Assembly: GCA_903813345.2 (NCBI GenBank) | Contig: CAIIXF020000003.1 | Span: 23,329,248-23,393,247 of the forward strand | DNA: 64,000 nt | Direction: 5' to 3' | Source of the DNA: Owenia fusiformis | Lineage: Eukaryota > Annelida > Polychaeta > Sabellida > Oweniidae | In this document: piece by piece, positions 35,501 through 45,726 of the stretch | Layout of the letters: every line of letters starts with the position of its first letter | Numbering within the stretch: position 1 is the first letter of the stretch | Position numbers and translations under genes: made by a program | Notes under the pieces: model-generated | What the model was told of the DNA's origin: nothing | What the model saw: the letters and a program-made list of their open reading frames with translations, nothing else | Database searches by the model: none

Positions 35501-38500
35501 GAAGATCTATTGCACACACGTTGGGTAGAGAGTTCCACAGGTGAGTCATACATGTTCAAGTGCCCTCTACTATCCAATTCATTTAAGACCAGTGTGGGAA
35601 GATCTATTGCACACACATTGGGCAGAGAGTTCCACAGGTGAGTCATACATGTTTAAGTGCCCTCTACTATCCAATTCATTCAAGACTAGTGTGGGAAGAT
35701 CTATAGCACACACATTGGGCAGAGAGTACTACAGGTGAGTCATACATATTTAGATGCCATCTACAAACCAATTCATTTAAGTCTAGTATGGGAAGATCTA
35801 TTGCACACATGCTGAGTTCATGGGTGAATAATGTTAAAATGCTGTCTGCTAAGGATTACATTAATTCAAACATATTTATATTTATTAAAGAGTGAACCAT
35901 GCCTGTTTAATTCCCCAATTTGACAGTAATGTTGTTGACCCTGCAGGATAATTATAACGAAATATATGAGTCGTCAATATGAATGCTTTCCAATAACAAA
36001 ACAAAATATATCGGGTCTTTAACTATCTTAACTATCTTTGTATCTCATGCAGGATTGCGCTAGGTGGTGTATGTGACCAGTCTGACATCAGGGGCCATAG
36101 GAGGACATACATTGGCTCAATGCCTGGTAGGATCATACAAGGCTTGAAGCATGTAGGGGTCAACAACCCTGTGCTTTTGTTGGATGAGGTAGACAAACTG
36201 GTGAGTCACTGTTACATATGAAAAATGCAGTGAAACTTTTTTTTAAGTTTAAAGCAGATATGAAATGGTATTTTTAACCAAAAGGAATCAATATAATTTT
36301 TTGATAGATGTATTTGAACATATTTTCTCATCAGTAGTGTGAAAACTTTTTCACTCTAACGATCGTTATAGCTGCTTAATAAGCAATATTCGAATTGGTT
36401 GTGACGTTATTGGCCCCCACGTGATCTCTCACTGGCCCCCACGTGGCCCGTTTTGGTCCATTAGATCATGACGTCATAATGCCAAAATGTTTTGTTATTT
36501 GTTTACACAACAATCCTATGGTTGCCGTGACGTTGTGATTACTATGGAACCAATAAACCAAAGCTATAATTTGTATATGACGTTACTAATCACGTGGGGG
36601 CCAATTTGATTTATCAGTTAGTTTTATTTCGTTATCTATGACCGTTAGCAGTTATCTAACATTTATTTTATAATGGCTATCGCAAGATCTCTACGGTGGG
36701 CTTACAATAGAGAAAACCGCATTTTTGTAGCTGCAAGTTGAGAAAAGCTATTTCAGTTGTCCTTTAAGTAGAACACTTTTGGTACCTCTTAAATGTGTTC
36801 CACTTGGGAGATGTTCCACTTATAGAGGTTCATGCAACATTAAGTCAGTTGGTCTTGGAACTCTACACTTTACAGGTTTCACTGTACATATTTGAAGATG
36901 TATTGAAGTTATGTCACCACCAAAAATGGTAACATATGGTTATAGTCTCCAACTTTTTATGGACAGTGTTCAGCGATTGGCATTCAGTGGTTGGTGTTTG
37001 GTGATTGGCATCTGTAATAAATGGCAGGTGGTGACATTTTGCATGCTAATGCCTCGTTAGTGTTTTATCAAAGGATTTAAAACATAAAAAAATATTTATG
37101 GGTGAATAATAAAGAATATTCTATTTCTTTATTAGGGAGCCAGTTTACATGGAGACCCTGCTGCAGCACTATTAGAAGTTCTGGACCCTGAACAGAACAA
37201 CACATTCACAGATCAGTATCCTTTCTACCAACTGATACCAACATAACAGAAACAGGATGTGTCAAATATATGCGTAAAATATATGCATATGTACCATTTA
37301 TTTTTGTAAAAACCACAACATGTACAAGAAAACCAGATCAGGATTTTTAAATAGTAGTCACAATAATTTGGGTACCATAATTTGCTATATTATCACAATA
37401 AATGGAAAGCAGATAGGGATTTTTGTTTTCACAATAGTTTGCTACATTATCATATAAAAAAAATTAAGGGCATCCAACACAGCCCCAATTTGAATGTAAT
37501 TGCTTAAGAAACTTATTTCTAGATGCAAGGTTAATTGCAAAATGGAAATCCACAAAGGATTAACAAAGAATTAACTAATTATACAGTAATAATCTTGTGA
37601 TTGCTACTTGACAGACTGCATTGGAAAATGCCAAATATTTTCTTAACCTTATACAGCTACCTCAATGTGCCATTTGACTTGTCCCAAGTGTTGTTTATTG
37701 CAACAGCTAACAACTCACAGTCCATTCCCCCAGCTTTGCTGGACAGGATGGAGGTATGTATGTAAGATATTACTCTCAATGTGCCATTTGACTTGTCCCA
37801 AGTGTTATTTATTGCAACAGCTAACAACTCACAGTCCATTCCCCCAGCTCTGCTTGACAGGATGGAGGTACGTATGTAAAATATTACTCTCAATGTGCCA
37901 TTTGACCTGTCCCAAGTGTTATTTATTGCAACAGCTAACAACTCACAGTCCATTCCCCCAGCTCTACTTGACAGGATGGAGGTATGTATGTAAAATATTA
38001 CTCTCAATGTGCCATTTGACTTGTCCCAAGTGTTATTTATTGCAACAGCTAACAATTCACAGTCCATTCCCCCAGCTTTGCTGGACAGTATGGAGGTATG
38101 TATGTAAGATATTACTCTCAATGTGCCATTTGACTTGTCCCAAGTGTTATTTATTGCAACAGCTAACAACTCACAGTCCATTCCCCCAGCTCTGCTTGAC
38201 AGGATGGAGGTATGTATGTAAAATATTACTCTCAATGTGCCATTTGACTTGTCCCAAGTGTTATTTATTGCAACAGCTAACAACTCACAGTCCATTCCCC
38301 CAGCTCTGCTTGACAGTATGGAGGTATGTATGTAAAATATTACTCTCAATGTGCCATTTGACTTGTCCCAAGTGTTATTTATTGCAACAGCTAACAACTC
38401 AGAGTCCATTCCCCCAGCTCTGCTGGACAGGATGGAGGTACGTATGTAAAATATTACTCTCAATGTGCCATTTGACTTGTCCCAAGTGTTATTTATTGCA

Positions 38501-41500
38501 ACAGCTAACAACTCACAGTCCATTCCCCCAGCTCTGCTTGACAGGATGGAGGTATGTATGTAAAATATTACTCTCAATGTGCCATTTGACTTGTCCCAAG
38601 TGTTATTTATTGCAACAGCTAACAACTCACAGTCCATTCCCCCAGCTCTGCTTGACAGGATGGAGGTATGTATGTAAAATATTACTCTCAATGTGCCATT
38701 TGACTTGTCCCAAGTGTTATTTATTCCCAGCTCTACTTGACAGGATGGAGGTATGTATGTAAAATATTACTCTATTTATCATTAATCTTATTTCATAACA
38801 TAGATACTAGTTTATCACCAGAAGGTGGCTGGCTATCTTAAAAAAGGTAGCAATGCAAAATGAAGAAGACGATACAATGAGCTAATCATTATAGAATCAA
38901 GCAAAAAGTCAAGTCTCAAATACCAGTATATGTATTTTCTGATAGATGATTTTGTGGTAGATACAGATAGAGGTTTTATCCCATCTACTGGGGACACTTT
39001 CCAAAATGGATATACAGGGTGTGACAAAACAAATATTTTGAAGTAACATTTCTAATAACACAAGGATTTTAAAAATGCTTTGTTGATTTATGGCCCAAAG
39101 TGAACAGCACAACAAATCTGGGAAGAAGAATACTAATGATGTTTTTCAGTAGTCACTGTATTAATGAGCTCTTTTATTTTTCTGTATATTTTCTTTAGGT
39201 CATCACCATACCTGGCTACACTCAAGAGGAAAAGTTGCATATAGGAGTGAGACACTTGGTACCTAAACAGCTCAAAGAGCATGGTCTTACTGCAGAACAA
39301 CTGCAATTTGCAGAGGAAGCCATCAAACTTATAAGTAAGTACACATTAATTATCCCACCACGGCCAAGCGATTGGTGAGCGTTGGCGTAGCTAAATTTCC
39401 AAATGGCCATCATTTTTCAAGATTGAGCAATTAGATATTTTTATGGACCAAATTAAAAATTTTGGAATTTGGTCCAAGTATGACAAGTGTTGATAGTAAG
39501 AAAGTTGACAGGGTGGCAGTTGATCATATTGGTTGTATGGCAGATGATGGTATTAGCAGTTTTAAAAAAATAGCAAAAGATAGTTTGACAATTGACAGCA
39601 AAGCAGAAGATTTTATGATATTGGCAAATGAAAGTAAACCACATAATAGTGGATATTATTGTTATTATATCAAAATGATGTATATTTTTACTCTTAAGTT
39701 GCCAACTACACCAAAGAAGCTGGAGTGAGAAAGCTTGAGAGACAATTAGCTGCTGTGTGCAGAGCGGTTGCTGTAAGAGTTGCTGAGGCACAGACTAAAG
39801 CCAAACATGAAAAGGTAAAGTTCCTATCTAATTAACCTGAACATTTCTTTGCTATCACTGCTTCAAGGGAGAGGAGAGGGGTGGCATGTAACAGTTTGCT
39901 TCTTGTTATGTTATGTGATTTCAAGATCAAGTGGCCATTTAAAAGTGAATCAAACATTGTTATATTGATTTCAGATTCACTGATTCAAATTAAATTACTA
40001 GTATTCTGGGCACACTAATAATAATGGTTTCTACACTGCAGCTCGAATGTCTGGACACACTAATTACACCACAGGCAAAAAGTCTTGACATAAAAATAAT
40101 GGTTTCTACACTGCAGGACGAATGTCTGGACAATGGACATGCTAATATTAATGCCGTGTACACCAAAGGCAAAAAATCTTGACATAAAAATAATGTTTCT
40201 ACACTGCAGGACGAATGTCTGGACATGCTAATATTAATGTCCTGCAAATCACAGGCAAAATGTCTTGACACACTAATAATAATGTTCTCTACACTACAGG
40301 CAGAAAATCTGGACACACACAAGAAAGAGGGTGATGAGCATACAGAGGCTGGAGATGCCAGTTTGTTGGCCCATCCCCCAGATATGCCTATCGTTATTGA
40401 TGAGAATGCAGTGGAGGATATTTTAGGGGTCAGTTACTAGTTTTACACATTCTATCTATCTAGTTATATAAACAAAGTTGTAGATGTAACCTCTTAGCTT
40501 AAATGCCATTTTGTGATTGTCTCCTTCATTACTACAATTACATTGGTAACTTATTTCATTAAATTGACTTTCTTCACATTGTCAGCAATTAAACTGTATA
40601 AGTACGGTATGACAAATTTCTGAGTGCCCTTTATTAACCCTCCAAATGAAGGTATGTAGTTATAAGTTATATTGACCCATGAACCCACTCCCCTGGCCAT
40701 GGGCCTGATATAGGATCTTTGCTGAGTGGCTTTAACCTGTTTTTCAAATATTGTTATTTATTTTTATAGCCAGCCTATTATGAAAGTGAGACAGCCGAGA
40801 GGTTACAACAGCCAGGTGTTGCAGTGGGACTTGCATGGACAGCTATGGGGGGAGAGATCATGTTGAGTGGCTTTAACCTGTTTTTTATTTATATAGCCAG
40901 CCTATTATGAAAGTGAGACAGCAGAGAGGTTACAACAGCCAGGTGTTGCAGTGGGACTTGCATGGACAGCTATGGGGGGAGAGATCATGTTCGTGGAGGC
41001 ATCTAGAATGAGAGGGGAGGGGAAGATCACATTGACTGGACAGCTAGGTGACGTCATGAAGGAATCTGCTAACTTGGCCCTCAACTGGGTCAGAGCTAAT
41101 GCCAAACAGGTAGGAATACAATCGTATAAACTCTCACCAAAACAACAACAAAAATTACACAAAACCTCATTGGCTTCCATAGACAAACTGGAAATGTCTG
41201 GAAATAAGAACTGAAGTGTCAAATGATTGAAAACTTGTTTGAATTCAAATTACTGTATTTTACTCAATTACTTTAACAAAGTCAGTCCCAGATTCTCCAC
41301 ACCTAGTCTAGCTATGACCATTATGACCCCCTGACCAAACACACCTCCCCACAAGTGGTAGGCACAGTAGAGTAGATATGGGGGTCCAGAGACTTGAAGT
41401 AAGACTACTCCATAACTTCACAAACTTTTTTCTTGCATAGTTTGGAGTGAAGAGTGACCTAATGCAAGACACAGACATTCACATCCACTTTCCCATGGGA

Positions 41501-42630
41501 GCTGTAGGAAAAGACGGTCCATCAGCAGGGGTTACCATAGTAACAGTGCTTGTGTCACTGTTCAGTGGTCGATGTGTCAGGTCTGACACTGCCATGACAG
41601 GAGAACTGACACTCAGAGGATTGGTCTTGCCAGTAAGTTTTTTTAATGTTTCACTTTTAAAGTAATTAGTACATCTTACTTAAGCCAGGACAGTTTAGGT
41701 GTCATCTTTGCAATATTATTATTAATAAAGTAAACGTGTTCAATACAACCAATTTCCAACCTGTATGATCAAATTCTGTATGTAGATGCAAATCTGCATT
41801 TCAGTAGGTTCCATAGGTCAGTATATATAATTGCTTGTAATATTTATTGACTATTTCACTTGAGTCTGTTGTCCTTATAGGTTGGTGGTATTAAAGAGAA
41901 GGTGCTAGCTGCTCATAGGGCAGGTATACGACGTGTAATTATGCCAAAGAAATGTGAGAAGGATTTGCAAGAGATACCAAGCAATGTCAAAGTGAGTAAA
42001 CAAAATTGTGCACGGCTAATTCATCTTTCAATATTTTAGTCTGAATATTTTGCAATTGAAATGGCCTTATGACAAGAGGTGAGTCAATTGACCTACAACC
42101 TAGAATACAAGAAAGTTATTAATTTTTTGCTCAGTTTGAGTCAGTAAAGTCCAGTATCGTCACTATTGAAATCATCAACCACAATGGATTGTTATAAATC
42201 AACCAGAGCCTACATGAAAAATCTGGGCATAGCCCAATTCAACCACCCTAAGGTAGAGCCCCCATAATAAAATACACTCAGACACTCCACTAAGAAGTTT
42301 GATATTTTCAATAAATCAATAGTAAATCAACTTTTCCTTACAACAAGACAAAATTGCATTTCCTTTGATAAAACATGACAATAATCCAACTTATAATATC
42401 GTACATACTGTACATTATTCAAATAAATATGTAATGGCCAATGAAAACGCAGAATGAAATCCTGTGCTAAGGGCTGATGTGAATATGTCTATCCCTGTGT
42501 AAATTGGTTTTCCTTTCAGGCTGAGATGAGTTTCATCATGGTTACACGTCTCGAGGAAGTCTTGAATGCTGCCTTTGAAGATGGTTTCCCTGCTCTTGTT
42601 CCAATGTTAGATGTCCCCAGTAAATTATAG
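29543..42630 (+). CDS. LONP2: Peroxisomal Lon protease homolog 2, 18 exons, 835 aa
   Basis: ATP-dependent serine protease of the peroxisome matrix. Exons: 29543-29649, 31930-32017, 32210-32408, 32575-32681, 33144-33296, 33654-33814, 34188-34361, 34967-35152, 36053-36200, 37136-37215, 37657-37753, 39199-39334, 39699-39814, 40300-40428, 40897-41109, 41441-41632, 41881-41991, 42520-42630. They total 2508 nt, every junction in phase. The N-terminal LON substrate domain starts [17 protein letters not shown]. Walker [10 protein letters not shown] is in exon 8 and Walker B LLLDEVDK in exon 9. The catalytic Ser is in KDGPSAG (exon 16) and the Lys in [10 protein letters not shown] (exon 17). The protein ends PSKL, a canonical PTS1. 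Human LONP2 is 852 aa. The splice-site regions of exons 2, 8, 11, 14 and 15 are duplicated in tandem. Exon 15 is taken as its second, complete copy because only that one reads through to a donor. Confidence 0.95.
30124..30566 (-). mobile_element. Family A hairpin element split by a nested MITE
   Basis: ATGTCACCACTGCACCACTGCATGTGGTGACAT is the terminal hairpin. Its right arm is then repeated at 30436 after an insertion and followed by the usual AGTCTCCAACTTTTTTCTAGA, GTTCAGCGG spacer and GCAGGTGGTGACATTTTG. It lies in LONP2 intron 1. Confidence 0.7.
30157..30435. mobile_element. 279-bp MITE nested in a family A element, 10-bp target duplication
   Basis: The 19-bp ends TAGTTCAACAAGTTAAACC are exact inverted copies. 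They are flanked on both sides by GTGGTGACAT (30147-30156 and 30436-30445), a perfect 10-bp target duplication. A 9-10 bp duplication suggests a Mutator-like transposase. A perfect 22-bp palindrome centred on GAATTC lies at 30282-30303. Confidence 0.85.
31022..31460 (-). mobile_element. hAT-type MITE, TAGTGTTGTCGCGAT family, copy B
   Basis: 439 bp with the same ends as 3227-3688 but in opposite orientation. The exact 8-bp target duplication CTAGGAAG lies at 31014-31021 and 31461-31468. It lies in LONP2 intron 1. No transposase frame. Confidence 0.92.
31760..31935 (+). repeat. Four-fold repeat of the LONP2 exon 2 acceptor
   Basis: The segment TATTTCAGTATGA occurs four times at about 48-60 bp spacing (near 31769, 31816, 31872 and 31923). 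The last copy is the true acceptor (…TTTCAG|TATGAACATGG). The intervals also share ACTCTCTACAGTTTATAAC and ATAAACGTCCATG. Confidence 0.8.
33897..34013 (-). mobile_element. Family A hairpin element, truncated
   Basis: CATAATCTCCAACTATTTTGTG, GTTGGTGTTCAGCGGTTGG and TTTGTAACAAAAATCATGTGGTGATATTTTGCATG are one end of family A. The terminal hairpin is missing. It lies in LONP2 intron 6. Confidence 0.5.
35101..35830 (+). repeat. 97-bp tandem array copying the end of LONP2 exon 8 plus its donor
   Basis: Copies start at 35101 (the exon itself), 35198, 35295, 35392, 35489, 35586, 35683 and a diverged eighth near 35780. Each contains the last ~52 nt of exon 8 (coding [17 protein letters not shown]), the donor CAG|GTGAGT and ~45 bp of intron. 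No copy after the first has a consensus acceptor before it. The period is not a multiple of three. Confidence 0.95.
36411..36605. mobile_element. Possible MITE with GGCCCCCACGTGAT ends
   Basis: GGCCCCCACGTGAT at 36411 and the inverse ATCACGTGGGGGCC near 36591 bound about 195 bp in LONP2 intron 9. A further internal copy GGCCCCCACGTGG lies at about 36433. No target duplication could be defined. Confidence 0.5.
36770..36895. mobile_element. MITE fragment of the AAAACCTGT family
   Basis: Shares TTTTGGTACCTCT, GTGTTCCACTTGGGAG and AACATTAAGTCAGTTGGTCTTGGAACTCT with 62847-63006. A third fragment lies near 56770-56820. Confidence 0.5.
36908..37060 (-). mobile_element. Family A hairpin element, short copy
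   Basis: ATGTCACCACCAAAAATGGTAACAT (imperfect hairpin), TATAGTCTCCAACTTTTTATGGA, GTTCAGCGATTGG spacer, ATGGCAGGTGGTGACATTTTGCATGCTAATGCCTCGTT. It lies in LONP2 intron 9. Confidence 0.6.
37657..38753 (+). repeat. 114-bp tandem array copying LONP2 exon 11 plus its donor, ten copies
   Basis: Copies start at 37661, 37775, 37889, 38003, 38117, 38231, 38345, 38459, 38573 and 38687. Each contains almost all of exon 11 (coding [20 protein letters not shown] and on to LLDRME), the donor GAG|GTATGT and 20 bp of intron. The last copy lacks ~30 bp. Only the first copy has an acceptor (ATACAG|C). Because 114 is divisible by three, long open frames of over 340 codons appear on both strands; these are artefacts of the array. 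Reading on in the true frame past any donor meets TAA at once (GAG GTA TGT ATG TAA). Confidence 0.97.
40015..40320 (+). repeat. Four-fold repeat of the LONP2 exon 14 acceptor
   Basis: AATAATGGTTTCTACACTGCAG followed by GACGAATGTCTGGACA recurs at about 40022, 40096 and 40193. The true acceptor (CTACACTACAG|GCAGAAAATCTGGACA) is at 40289-40315. Spacing is about 75-100 bp. Confidence 0.85.
40723..40990 (+). repeat. Two-fold 127-bp duplication of the LONP2 exon 15 start
   Basis: GAGTGGCTTTAACCTGTTTTT...ATAG|CCAGCCTATTATGAAAG occurs twice. The first exon-like copy (40770-40862) stops at ATCATGTT and has no donor. Read through, it meets a stop. The second (from 40897) is complete. Confidence 0.95.
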
Positions 42631-45600
42631 GTATTGCCCCAATGCTTGCCTTCACATAGAACATTAGAGGAAGTTGCAATCAAATTCTAGGACAGTGCTG
42701 AATGACTCTGTATGATGTACAGACCAGGCTAAAATAAATGCCTGAATTTCATTACACTTTGGCGCAATTTAAAAGGAGAATGATTGTGACAGGGCTGTTT
42801 GATAGATCTAAAAGGGAAACTATTGTACCTGTATTACAAGCCTCCGTGTTAAAAGTCTAAGTTGATAGCCGAATGACTTATTTTTCTTAAACTATACAAG
42901 TACAGTACAGTATGTTAGAAATTAATCAAAGACCTCAAGTGAAACTTCAGAAAGAAGTGAAGTGGAACGAACATAATTGTTGAGTTTAAAAGAGCTAAAG
43001 CTGTAAATTTCATCCAAAATAATCTTCAAAATATTTTGACGTAGTAAGCAGAGGTTCATTAACAGAAAACTTCGTTAAGTTACGAATTCGTAAATCATTT
43101 TTTGTAACCATGTATATAATGATGCCACAGTAAGAGAACAATTCAATTTTGAAAGGTAATTCACTTTCTACATGAATGATTTTTTGAGCTTTTACTGAAA
43201 AGAAAATTCATATCCAAGTTTATTGCATTGATCGTGATATTATTATGAATTTAAAAATATTTTAGGTTATGTAGAATAAGAATTAGCCCTATAAGTTTAA
43301 AGCAGATGTATTTTATTTTTCTTGGATGAGATGATTTTGAATCCTGTATATATTCCACAATGGCTGATACCACCAATTCACCACTGTTGTATTCTTGATT
43401 TAAATGAAATATAATGCAGTAACATATGTGCAGTATTCAAATATTATACTGGTAATAAAATGGTCAATTGGACATATATTATATTGAATCGTCTCACTCT
43501 ATAAATCTAGCTAGAAATAATGACAAGTTTGTACAAATAGACAGTGTCTGAGAAGTTGGGTGATACATCAGTTGTTAACAATTATTGTGTACAATTCTGA
43601 GGTAACCACAATGACTAGAGACACACCCCATTCTCTTATGCGTCGTAGCACTGGAAGTTTACGACGTTAAGTATTTTCGGCGAGAGATTTGTAAATATAA
43701 TTACAGGATATGTAAATACATACAGGAGTGTAAATACAGGATTTATTTAAGTCACGTGGACCAATCAAATTGCAGGGAATTTCACCATCATGGAATAAAG
43801 CATCGTAAACTTCCGGTGCTACTACGTTTAAGAGAATGGGGTGTGAGAGAAGAAGTCATAATAAAAAATGAAAACCCTGATTTTTCCTATAAAGTCTTAT
43901 TGTTTTTAAGTGTCCCTCTTCATATTGTGCATATGTTGCTATTAGTGTGGAATGGATATCTATTTTTATATTAAATGTATAAAAGAAATGTTTGATTTAT
44001 CACAAATAAATCTGTTCTTAATTTTATATACTGAAATACTTGTTTTTGTTATATTCTGAAAAGATGAACAATCAAGTTGAACATGCTGAACAACAAAATA
44101 ATGTGAAAAGATAGAGGACTTGCTATATACATGTACCAAATGATACATAGTACATGGTACATAGATAAATAAAAAAATGGCAATAGATGATCTTTAACAG
44201 ATTGTCATTTTAACCTAACAAATATGACCTTCAAAAGAGTAAACCAACCTTATTTTAACCTTGCACCTAACCTTTTTCAGAAAACTTAAAAGTCATAGCA
44301 AATTGAATACAAAAAATAACTTAACATTTCGTCAAGTAGAAAACTTCACCAAATTCAAATCTGTCATCAAATAACAATAAGTTCTGAATGGTTAATTCTT
44401 CTAGTCCCATTAAAACAAGACATGGAGTACATTTCAAAGCTATATACGGATATAGCAAAGCCTCTGTTGATCTCAAATTCCAACTTAGTTTTTGTGTTGT
44501 TTTTTTGCCTTTGTTCTTTAGTGATGAGAAAATACCTTGCACCTAAAAATAAACCAATCTAGCTATTCCTTTTCCTTTTTTCTTTGGGAAATATCATATT
44601 GACACCCTTTATAAAACTCATATTCAACCCCCCCCCCCCTTAGTATAAGACTACATGTATATTATTTCAACTTGATTATTAGACTTTTAATGAAGCAATA
44701 TTCACAGGTGGCTAACATGTTTTGAAAGTTGTAAATTCTTTATAATTTCACCAATTGATAAAATATCATTGATTTCTGTAGAAGTCATATCCTGAATAGT
44801 GAAGGGCACATTGGATGGAAAATAGTACATATCGCTTCCAATTTTGAACAATTAATCTATCATTCTGGCTCCTTGGAGCAATGGATCCCTTACTGGTACT
44901 TGTAACAGTTGGTACAAATATCAAGATTGTACTGGTACTTGTAACAAAACAAAAGATAACAATACACCTATATACGTGTAACAAATATTTATTTCATAAA
45001 TTTAACACTATAAATATCTAAAAATGTGTTTCTTATTCTTCACAATATAAATGTGTGATAACCAATACAAAATAAATGCACATTGGATCTCTACATAATA
45101 TCCTATAATAAACAATGTTCTCACTAAGCACCAGTTTCTCACAGTTGGTACAAATATCAAGATTGTCCAGCAATAAGATATATGTATAGTGTATAAAGGG
45201 TGTTCATAAAAGAAAAATCAAAGCTACTTCTTAATGTTAAGAAAAATTGGAGCATCTCTGCAAGAATTAATGAATACCTTGTAATATGTGTGCATAAAAA
45301 GTAGAGCTGTCCCTAAAGGAAATGTATGATTGGCATATCTTTTAACAATATTTAAAAAAATGATTATTGAAGTTAAATAAGGCTTCTTCTAAGCCATATA
45401 AAATTGCACTTCCCAATATATCCAATATGATCTTTAAATGTATATGTTTACTAATAGATTCTGTATTATGCAGCAGAGTTGATAAATATTGTTCCTATAT
45501 TGCTGATTTCCATTGTGAAGATAGTCTTGTCTTGTCTTTACTCTGAGTGCCTTTGTTATCCTTTTACCCATACAGGTTAGATAATTTTATCGAGTTTTTA

Positions 45601-45726
45601 AAAATTAACATCTTGTCAGATGGTTCAAAGATGACTTAACCATTCAATAGTAAACAAATCGAATGGTAATGAAAAAATTTTAAAAAGCGACAAAATTATT
45701 TATCTACTCTGTATGTAATATATGTG
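42631..45726. other. Between LONP2 and CCDC90B, no gene seen
   Basis: AT-rich convergent 3' flanks. AATAAA at about 42733-42738 is the first poly(A) candidate for LONP2. Short open frames at 43756 and 44321 show no family similarity or splice context. A C-run lies at 44630. Confidence 0.45.

Noticed and set aside
37657-38762. Open frames of more than 340 codons on both strands
   Set aside because: They exist only because the 114-bp array unit is divisible by three; the true exon 11 frame is different and is interrupted by TAA in each unit.
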